Shown here: positions 57,725 to 64,000 of the stretch, in pieces
Numbering within the stretch: position 1 is the first letter of the stretch
Layout: each line of letters starts with the position of its first letter
Assembly: GCA_002421005.1 (NCBI GenBank)
Contig: DIJC01000026.1
Span: 250,650-314,649, forward strand
Origin: Enterobacteriaceae bacterium UBA5654
Lineage (GTDB): Bacteria; Pseudomonadota; Gammaproteobacteria; Enterobacterales; Enterobacteriaceae
DNA length: 64,000 nucleotides
Direction: 5' to 3'
Position numbers and translations under genes: made by a program
The notes under the pieces: generated by a model
Told to the model about the DNA's origin: nothing
The model's database searches: none
What the model saw: only the letters and a program-made list of their open reading frames with translations

Positions 57725-58873
57725 TTATTTCGCATTCCCCCGCTTTCCCAAAACCCCCGCCGCCGCCAACAACACCCCCACAACACTCAAAACAATACTG
57801 ACCAAAAACAAATCGCTGTAGTCACCGGTGCCGGTAAATCGTCCTCCCGTCACAGCTCCTGCCCCGATGCCAATATTAAACGACATGACATAAAGTGCAG
57901 ATGCGAGTTCCGGGTTATCCCGCGACGCTTCAATTACCCAGGATTGCAGCCCGACGATGACCACTGAAATGGCGCATCCCCAGAGAAACATTACCCCACC
58001 GGCGCTGAGGGGGCCGGGCAGTTTTGTCAGCAAAAGTGCCTGACCAAGCGCGATACCGGCTCCGCCTGCCAGCGTCAGGATGTGAGGCCGGAGAGCAAAG
58101 CGGCTTATAAGCACGGTTCCGCAGGCCCCGCCCACGCCGAAGACAAAAAGTAATACGGTCAGAACGTCAGCATTCACGCCAGCGATTCCCGGCAAAAAAA
58201 CAGTGACGTAGGTATAGCTGTTGAAGTGGGCGGTGATCAGTAACAGCGTTACGCCTGCCAGCAGACAGAGCAGGCCGGACAAGGCAGGTTTTCGCACATC
58301 AGAGGGCTTTGTTTTACGCACGGTTTCATGGGCGGAAGGCAGCCACCTGCAAGCAAAGCACATGATAATCAGCGAAAACAGGCCGAATAAACCAAAGCCC
58401 TGCTGCCATCCATAGTGATTACCCATCGCGGTGGCTACCGGCACCCCCATGACCACGGCCACAGAGATGCCGGAGAAAACGATAGCCGTCGCCCTGCTGG
58501 CAGGCATATTGCCTGCAAGCTTAATGGCATAAGAAGCGATGCCCGCCCAGAACACCCCATGCCCGAGGGCGGCAATGACCCGCAGCAGCAGCAGCATGAT
58601 GAAACTGTCGGTGAGCATCACTAAACCGTTGCATACCGCGATAAGACCGAGCAAAAAAATGAAAAGCTTTTTTCTGTCGATTTTCTGGGTGAGCAGCGTC
58701 ACCGGTATGACGGATAAGGTAATGACCCAGGCATACACAGTGATCAGCGTTCCCGCTTTGGCTCCGCTAATCTCAAGATGCTCTGCAATCTGATTCAGCA
58801 GGCCGACCGGCAGATATTCTGTTGTCTGCGAGACAAACGCGCCTGCGGCGAGGACAGATAACGCCTTAATCAT
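57725..58873 (-). CDS. MFS transporter, AraJ/SotB-like (DHA1 family)
   Basis: Inner-membrane drug:proton antiporter-like protein of 382 residues with about twelve helices, including TTEYLPVGLLNQIAEH near residue 17 (the SotB/AraJ signature) and the loop between helices 2 and 3 KIDRKKLF. Possible export of sugars or small solutes; substrate unknown. Divergent from a DeoR-type regulator, which may control it in response to a sugar phosphate. The start follows a GGAGG-like stretch. Confidence 0.86.
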   Translation of the reverse strand: MIKALSVLAAGAFVSQTTEYLPVGLLNQIAEHLEISGAKAGTLITVYAWVITLSVIPVTLLTQKIDRKKLFIFLLGLIAVCNGLVMLTDSFIMLLLLRVIAALGHGVFWAGIASYAIKLAGNMPASRATAIVFSGISVAVVMGVPVATAMGNHYGWQQGFGLFGLFSLIIMCFACRWLPSAHETVRKTKPSDVRKPALSGLLCLLAGVTLLLITAHFNSYTYVTVFLPGIAGVNADVLTVLLFVFGVGGACGTVLISRFALRPHILTLAGGAGIALGQALLLTKLPGPLSAGGVMFLWGCAISVVIVGLQSWVIEASRDNPELASALYVMSFNIGIGAGAVTGGRFTGTGDYSDLFLVSIVLSVVGVLLAAAGVLGKRGNAK

Positions 58874-59029
58874 CTTTTCCGGCCTCCTGCGTCTGTTTCA
58901 GCGGCATCCCGATTCTGCCCGTCCCCGTCAACCCGATCATTGTGCACCTCGTTCATCAGACTTCATGTTGCATTATCCTGCAAAATTACGCATATTAAAG
59001 CAATATAAAATGCAATTTGGCGCAATGAG

Positions 59030-59806
59030 ATGAAATTACCCGATGCAAGACGGCAGAAGATCCTTGATTTACTGAGCCATCACGGTGAGCTACAGGCTTC
59101 GGCGCTGGCTGAGAGACTGGGGATCTCAGAAGACACGGTGCGCCGCGATTTGATACGGCTTGAGTCTACCGGGATGCTGCGTCGCGTGCGGGGCGGGGCC
59201 ATTCCCCGTTCCCAGGTTCCGCTGCATCATCAGGAAAGACTGGGCAGAACGGGAGAGTCAAAACGCGCTATCGCTGCGGTGGCGGTATCGCTTATCCGCC
59301 AGGATGATGTGGTCGGCCTGGACGGCGGAACCACCACGCTTGCCATTGCGCAGGCGATCCCGCCCGGATTGCGTTGCACCGTGGTCACAAACAATTTGCC
59401 CGCCGCCATGACGCTGGCCGGGCACCCGGATGTCGAAGTCATTGTGCTGGGCGGAAAACTGTTTAAGCCAGCGATGGATATGACGGGCCATAAGGTGTGT
59501 GAGGAGTTACGCACGATGGCTTTCGACATCTGTTTTATCGGTGCGGCAGCAGCAAACCTCACTACCGGCTTCAGCAGTATCGATTATGACGAAATCCAGG
59601 TGAAACGCGCCCTGGCGAAGGCAGCCGAGCGCAGCGTGTGCGTTATTTCCGGTGAAAAGATGGGGAAACATTCCCCCTTCTCTTACGCCGCGCCCGGTGA
59701 CATTAACGACATCATCACCGACGGGGATGCCCCGGCTGATGATATTGCGCTGTTCAAAAGCGAAGGCGTTAACGTCATTGTGGCGGATCACCTTACACAG
59801 AAATAA
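59030..59806 (+). CDS. DeoR family transcriptional regulator
   Basis: The 258-residue protein has the DeoR helix-turn-helix in its first ~60 residues (LGISEDTVRRDLIRLE) and a C-terminal DeoRC sugar-phosphate sensor with DGGTTTLAIA near residue 98 and GGKLFKPAMD near 142. It is divergent from the MFS exporter and 11 bases upstream of the NUDIX gene, so it probably controls both. The ligand is unknown. The intergenic stretch 58874-59029 should hold the operator; none is evident by eye. Confidence 0.91.
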   Translation: MKLPDARRQKILDLLSHHGELQASALAERLGISEDTVRRDLIRLESTGMLRRVRGGAIPRSQVPLHHQERLGRTGESKRAIAAVAVSLIRQDDVVGLDGGTTTLAIAQAIPPGLRCTVVTNNLPAAMTLAGHPDVEVIVLGGKLFKPAMDMTGHKVCEELRTMAFDICFIGAAAANLTTGFSSIDYDEIQVKRALAKAAERSVCVISGEKMGKHSPFSYAAPGDINDIITDGDAPADDIALFKSEGVNVIVADHLTQK

Positions 59807-59817
59807 GGGAGAACATA

Positions 59818-60372
59818 GTGGACGCAGAAATAAAAACACTCGCATCAGAAGAAATTTACCGTAACCGCTGGATGGCGCTTAAGGAAGACCGGATCCTCCG
59901 GGCCGATGGCAGTGAGGGGATCTATTCGGTTATTGAAAAAAGCGATTTTGTCGTCATTATTGCGCTCGAAAATGATGAGATTTACGTGGTTGAGCAGTAC
60001 CGCTACCCGCTGAATAAGAGAACCACCGAGCTTCCGCAGGGAAGCTGGGAATGTTCTCCTGATGCCGCGCCAGAAGACGTCGCGGCAGGCGAACTGAAAG
60101 AGGAAACCGGTCTGAGCGCCGGAAAGCTGGAATATGTTGGATATCAGAAGCTCGCGCAGGGTTATTCAGCGCAGGGCTACCATATTTATCTTGCCACGCA
60201 ACTGACGTTTATCGGACAGCAGCTTGATAAGGAAGAATATGGCCTGACGGTGAAAAAAATCAAAATCAGCGATTTCACGCAATTAATCGTTAACGGTGAA
60301 ATCACTGACGCAACTTCTGTTACCGCTTTCCTGCTGGCGAAGGCTAAAAATATGATTACGGAAAATAGCTGA
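59818..60372 (+). CDS. NUDIX hydrolase (ADP-sugar pyrophosphatase-like)
   Basis: The 184-residue protein begins at a GTG (59818) preceded by AAGGGAGAAC, a strong ribosome site. The Nudix box is recognisable as AAGELKEETGL near residues 95-105, preceded by the ADP-sugar-type ELPQGSWE segment. The usual Arg before Glu-Leu is Gly here, and two extra residues lie in the loop, so the box is atypical. Likely pyrophosphate-bond hydrolase for a nucleotide sugar or related metabolite; substrate unknown. Immediately downstream of the DeoR gene, suggesting a joint operon. Confidence 0.83.
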   Translation: MDAEIKTLASEEIYRNRWMALKEDRILRADGSEGIYSVIEKSDFVVIIALENDEIYVVEQYRYPLNKRTTELPQGSWECSPDAAPEDVAAGELKEETGLSAGKLEYVGYQKLAQGYSAQGYHIYLATQLTFIGQQLDKEEYGLTVKKIKISDFTQLIVNGEITDATSVTAFLLAKAKNMITENS

Positions 60373-60413
60373 CGGCGGCGCGGAATAAACGCGTTGCCGC
60401 TTTACTATTACGC

Positions 60414-60439
60414 CCGCTCACTGCTATCAGAGTGAGCGG
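60414..60439. terminator. Hairpin between converging NUDIX and quinone-reductase genes
   Basis: CCGCTCACT (60414-60422) and AGTGAGCGG (60431-60439) form a 9-bp stem with an 8-base loop in the 93-base gap. T-runs are weak; termination for both converging genes is inferred from position. Confidence 0.45.
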
Positions 60440-60465
60440 CTCTGGCGTCATTAAATGTAAGAACC

Positions 60466-61251
60466 TCAGCGCGATATCTGATGCCATTTATCCGGGCGGT
60501 GCCGTACAAAAGGGCTATACTCCGGCGCATCAGATTTTAGCGTCATATCATCGTTAAAATCTTGTTGTTTATTAAAAGGGATCGTCGGCCATACACTGAT
60601 ATTCGCCAGCCTGTCGGCAAAATCTTTAGCGCTCTGGTCAAGAAACTGCTGTTGTTTTAATTTCTCGCAGCCATCAAGTCCTCCGCGAACGCCGTGGATC
60701 AGGTAAGGTTCAAGTACGGTGTAACCTATATAATGCAGAGCGTGCAGAGGCGGCCAGAGCATAAACCGCATGTCACCATCGCGTCCGTTATAGCTGCAGG
60801 CCCCGGCAGAGGCACCGGCAGTCACCGTGATTAATGCACGCTTACCTTGCATTACGCCATTTTCATGCCGATGCCTGCTGTCATATATTCCGCCATAGAC
60901 AAAAACCCGGTCCATCCATCCTTTCAGTATTGCTGGCATACCAAACCACCAGAAAGGAAAATGCAGTAATAGCAGGTCTGAGGTTTTTAATAGTTCAATA
61001 TGTCGCGTGATGTCTTCCGGCAAATTATTGCTATTCCAGTGTTGCCGTTGCTCGCGCAGGGCATCAAAGCGATCTGTTTCTTGCAGATGGGGATAAAAAA
61101 TTTTCCCTTCGCGCGGATCGAAATTTTCAGTGTATAAATTTACCGTGCGAACGTTTAAGCCCTGGCCGGTAAATATCTCCCCGGCTCGGGCTGCCAGATA
61201 CGCATTAAATGAATCAGGTTCGGGATGTGCAGTTATAATCAGTACATTCAT
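60466..61251 (-). CDS. NAD(P)H:quinone oxidoreductase-like flavoprotein
   Basis: Flavodoxin-like enzyme (KefF/NQO1 family) that should reduce quinones or electrophiles using NAD(P)H and FMN or FAD. From the ATG ending at 61251 (MNVLIITAHPEPDSFN, GGAG upstream) it has 261 residues. The flavin-binding ITAHPEPDSF is at residues 5-14, LHFPFWWFGMPAILKGWMDR near 95-114. The open frame extends 19 codons upstream without homology. Divergent from a HxlR-type gene 82 bases away, the arrangement of E. coli qorB/ytfH, so quinone-induced regulation is likely. Confidence 0.87.
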   Translation of the reverse strand: MNVLIITAHPEPDSFNAYLAARAGEIFTGQGLNVRTVNLYTENFDPREGKIFYPHLQETDRFDALREQRQHWNSNNLPEDITRHIELLKTSDLLLLHFPFWWFGMPAILKGWMDRVFVYGGIYDSRHRHENGVMQGKRALITVTAGASAGACSYNGRDGDMRFMLWPPLHALHYIGYTVLEPYLIHGVRGGLDGCEKLKQQQFLDQSAKDFADRLANISVWPTIPFNKQQDFNDDMTLKSDAPEYSPFVRHRPDKWHQISR

Positions 61252-61332
61252 ACTTTTTCTCCATAATGACTGTTCATCCATAGTGTTTTTTTTTAATGCC
61301 ATATGCAATTACGCACCGCAAGGTAACCATAC

Positions 61333-61722
61333 ATGCCGTATCCAGGAAACGTTTACTCTGAAAAGTGTTCAGCACGCGATGCTCTGGCGCTGATCGCTGG
61401 GAAATGGGTGATGCTTATACTGCCTGCTTTAGCCGAAGGCCCCATGCGTAACGGGGAACTGCTGCGGAAAATAGAGGGAATTTCACAAAAGGTGCTGACT
61501 CAGACGCTCAGGCAACTTGAACGTCATGGGCTGGTAAACAGAATCGACTATGGTGAAAAGCCTGCCTGTGTGGAATACAGCCTCACTCACGTTGCCGCCT
61601 CTCTGGTAGACACCCTGGTTGCCCTTGACCGTTGGGCGGAGGTGAATTTTCCTGAACTGGATGCTGCACGAATCAAATACGATCGGCAAAATAGCACTGC
61701 TGACGGGGCGCATAAGCCATAA
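61333..61722 (+). CDS. HxlR family regulator, probably redox/quinone-sensing
   Basis: The 129-residue winged helix protein has the HxlR core (LIAGKWVMLILPALAEGPMRN near residues 20-40, ISQKVLTQTLRQLERHGLV near 49-67). C12 in SEKCSARDAL is the conserved N-terminal cysteine used in QorR/HypR-type sensing of quinones and hypochlorite. Divergent from the flavoprotein gene it likely represses. It is the last accessory gene before clpA and shares a bidirectional terminator with it. Confidence 0.88.
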   Translation: MPYPGNVYSEKCSARDALALIAGKWVMLILPALAEGPMRNGELLRKIEGISQKVLTQTLRQLERHGLVNRIDYGEKPACVEYSLTHVAASLVDTLVALDRWAEVNFPELDAARIKYDRQNSTADGAHKP

Positions 61723-61750
61723 AAAAGGCCAGCCCACAGGGCTGGCCTTT
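61721..61750. terminator. Bidirectional terminator of HxlR gene and clpA
   Basis: AAAGGCCAGCCC (61724-61735), loop ACA, GGGCTGGCCTTT (61739-61750): a 12-bp perfect stem, with an A tract (61721-61726) giving T residues on the minus strand for clpA. Confidence 0.9.
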
Positions 61751-61767
61751 CACTTTAGCTCACGCGA

Positions 61768-64000
61768 TTAATGCGCGGTTTCCGCCTTGTGCTTCTGCGC
61801 ACTCTGGAAACTGTAGGTCAGCGCATTTTTCTCTTTGTCCAGCGCAACCGTGACCTGGCCGCCGTCCACCAGCGAGCCGAACAGCAGCTCGTTAGCCAGC
61901 GGTTTTTTCAGGTTGTCCTGAACAATACGCGTCATCGGACGTGCGCCCATCGCGCGGTCGTAGCCTTTTTCTGCCAGCCAGTTGCGGGCTTCCTGACTGA
62001 CTTCCAGCGACACGCCTTTCTGATCCAACTGGACCTGCAACTCGACGATGAACTTATCGACAACCTGATGGATCACTTCACCCGACAGGTGATCGAACCA
62101 GATGATGTTGTCGAGACGGTTGCGGAATTCCGGCGTAAAGATCTTTTTGATCTCTTCCATCGCGTCGGTGCTGTTATCCTGGTGGATAAGGCCAATCGAT
62201 TTACGCTCGGTTTCACGTACCCCGGCGTTGGTGGTCATCACCAGCACCACGTTGCGGAAGTCCGCTTTACGCCCGTTGTTGTCGGTGAGCGTGCCGTTGT
62301 CCATGACCTGAAGCAGCAGGTTAAAGACGTCCGGGTGCGCTTTTTCGATCTCATCGAGCAGCAGGACCGCGTGCGGGTGCTTGATAACCGCATCGGTCAG
62401 CAGCCCACCCTGATCGAAACCAACGTATCCCGGAGGCGCACCAATCAGGCGGCTGACGGTGTGACGCTCCATATACTCGGACATATCAAACCGCAACAGT
62501 TCAATGCCCAGCGCTTTGGAGAGCTGCACCGTGACCTCGGTTTTACCCACCCCCGTCGGCCCTGCAAACAGGAACGAGCCGACCGGTTTATGTTCATGAC
62601 CAAGACCCGCACGCGCCATCTTGATGGCTTCGGTCAGCGCTTCAATCGCTTTATCCTGACCGAAGACCAGCATTTTCAGGCGGTCGCCGAGGTTTTTCAG
62701 GGTATCGCGATCGCTTTGCGAAACGCTTTTCTCTGGAATACGGGCGATGCGTGCCACCACCGATTCGATATCCGCCACGTTGACGGTTTTCTTGCGTTTG
62801 CTGACCGGCATCAGACGCGCCCGCGCGCCCGCTTCGTCGATCACGTCGATGGCTTTATCCGGCAGATGACGGTCGTTAATGTATTTCACCGCCAGCTCAA
62901 CCGCCGCACGTACCGCCTTCGCGGTGTAACGAACGTCGTGATGCGCTTCGTATTTCGGTTTCAGACCGTTGATGATCTGCACCGTTTCTTCCACCGAAGG
63001 TTCGGTAATATCGATTTTCTGGAAGCGACGCGCCAGCGCACGATCCTTTTCAAAGATATTGCTGAATTCCTGATAGGTGGTCGACCCCATCACCCGGATT
63101 TTGCCGCTGGAGAGCAGCGGTTTAATCAGGTTCGCGGCGTCTACCTGCCCACCGGACGCGGCACCCGCGCCAATGATGGTATGAATTTCATCAATGAACA
63201 GAATGCTGTTTTCATCCTGCTCAAGCTGTTTGAGCAGCGCCTTAAAGCGTTTTTCAAAATCGCCACGGTATTTGGTGCCTGCCAGCAGCGAACCGATATC
63301 CAGCGAATAGACGGTGCAGTCGGCCATGATTTCCGGCACGTCACCCTGCACAATGCGCCAGGCCAGCCCTTCGGCGATGGCGGTTTTACCGACGCCGGAC
63401 TCACCGACCAGCAGCGGGTTATTTTTACGACGGCGGCACAGCACCTGAATAGCGCGCTCCAGTTCTTTGTCGCGGCCAATCAGCGGGTCGATACCGCCCA
63501 CGCGCGCAAGCTGGTTGAGGTTGGTGGTGAAGTTTTCCATACGTTCCTCCCCGCCTGCTTGCTCTTCATTACCCGGCTGGTTTCCCTGATCGGAAGACTG
63601 GCTCGGCTCATCTTTACGGGTGCCATGAGAGATAAAATTCACCACATCAAGGCGGCTGACTTCATGTTTACGCAGCAGATAGGCGGCCTGCGATTCCTGC
63701 TCGCTAAAAATAGCCACCAGCACGTTCGCGCCGGTCACTTCACTGCGGCCGGAAGACTGAACATGGAAAACCGCGCGTTGCAGGACGCGCTGAAAGCTAA
63801 GCGTAGGCTGTGTGTCGCGCTCCTCTTCACTCACGGGCAACACGGGCGTGGTTTGTTCGATGAAGGCTTCAAGTTCCTGACGCAGCGCTACCAGGTCCAC
63901 GGAGCAGGCTTCCAGCGCTTCGCGGGCAGTGGGATTGCTAAGCAGAGCCAGCAGCAAGTGCTCTACGGTCATAAACTCGTGTCGGTGCTCGCGCGCTCTG
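61768..64000 (-). CDS. clpA: ATP-dependent Clp protease ATP-binding subunit ClpA (5' truncated by window edge)
   Basis: AAA+ unfoldase that feeds substrates, including N-end rule proteins delivered by ClpS, to ClpP. The frame is open to the window edge: the nine residues before MTVEH (REHRHEF etc.) match E. coli ClpA, so about 15 residues and the start lie beyond 64000. Visible parts: rest of the N-domain, first ATPase domain with Walker A GESGVGKT and Walker B ILFIDEIHT, second with GPTGVGKT and VLLLDEIEKAHP, and the C-terminal HKAETAH end. Backbone gene closing the accessory block. Confidence 0.97.
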   Translation of the reverse strand, partial: RAREHRHEFMTVEHLLLALLSNPTAREALEACSVDLVALRQELEAFIEQTTPVLPVSEEERDTQPTLSFQRVLQRAVFHVQSSGRSEVTGANVLVAIFSEQESQAAYLLRKHEVSRLDVVNFISHGTRKDEPSQSSDQGNQPGNEEQAGGEERMENFTTNLNQLARVGGIDPLIGRDKELERAIQVLCRRRKNNPLLVGESGVGKTAIAEGLAWRIVQGDVPEIMADCTVYSLDIGSLLAGTKYRGDFEKRFKALLKQLEQDENSILFIDEIHTIIGAGAASGGQVDAANLIKPLLSSGKIRVMGSTTYQEFSNIFEKDRALARRFQKIDITEPSVEETVQIINGLKPKYEAHHDVRYTAKAVRAAVELAVKYINDRHLPDKAIDVIDEAGARARLMPVSKRKKTVNVADIESVVARIARIPEKSVSQSDRDTLKNLGDRLKMLVFGQDKAIEALTEAIKMARAGLGHEHKPVGSFLFAGPTGVGKTEVTVQLSKALGIELLRFDMSEYMERHTVSRLIGAPPGYVGFDQGGLLTDAVIKHPHAVLLLDEIEKAHPDVFNLLLQVMDNGTLTDNNGRKADFRNVVLVMTTNAGVRETERKSIGLIHQDNSTDAMEEIKKIFTPEFRNRLDNIIWFDHLSGEVIHQVVDKFIVELQVQLDQKGVSLEVSQEARNWLAEKGYDRAMGARPMTRIVQDNLKKPLANELLFGSLVDGGQVTVALDKEKNALTYSFQSAQKHKAETAH

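Overview
The window is chromosomal DNA of a member of the Enterobacteriaceae, close to Enterobacter, Citrobacter, Klebsiella and similar genera. The genus cannot be fixed from the sequence alone. The backbone pflA - ycaD - dmsABC - serS - rarA - lolA - ftsK - lrp - trxB - cydDC - aat - infA - clpA follows the Escherichia coli order, and the proteins are recognisable over their full length with E. coli-like sizes.

Region 1 (1-25.8 kb) is mostly core: anaerobic metabolism (pflA, dmsABC), translation (serS, aat, infA), replication and division (rarA, ftsK), envelope (lolA), global regulation (lrp) and thiol/cytochrome bd maintenance (trxB, cydDC). One accessory block sits inside it between pflA and ycaD (0.86-5.6 kb). 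It has an RpiR-type regulator, a three-gene ascorbate-type PTS and a transketolase split over two genes, and probably takes up and processes a phosphorylated sugar or sugar acid.

Region 2 (25.8-61.7 kb) is a roughly 36-kb accessory block between infA and clpA, where E. coli has only the tRNA gene serW. No serW is visible here. From left to right it holds: (a) a probable 2-aminothiazoline-4-carboxylate-to-cysteine module with its own LIV-type ABC importer and LysR regulator (25.99-33.5 kb); (b) a 12.4-kb TonB-dependent import locus (33.6-46.0 kb) with receptor, SbmA/YddA-like ABC protein, FecI/FecR-type regulators, private TonB-ExbB-ExbD, a TldE/TldD protease pair and a thioredoxin with an unknown C-terminal region; (c) a scarred zone (46.0-52.4 kb) with an AT-rich DUF421/DUF3290 pair, a membrane protein with a 24-codon ORF behind it, SDR genes, SDR/IS30/integrase relics and an AraC regulator; (d) an SsuABC/TauABC-like transporter with HcxB-like and HcxA-like hydroxyacid dehydrogenases (52.4-57.5 kb); (e) an MFS exporter, a DeoR regulator, a NUDIX hydrolase, a quinone-reductase-like flavoprotein and a HxlR regulator (57.7-61.7 kb). 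clpA then resumes the backbone and runs off the right edge.

The strongest candidate for an undescribed system is block (b). It joins regulated outer-membrane uptake, private energy transduction, inner-membrane transport by a peptide/microcin-importer-like family and an intracellular TldD/E protease. This suggests import and dismantling of a peptide or peptidic metallophore. That function is inferred from gene content and order only.
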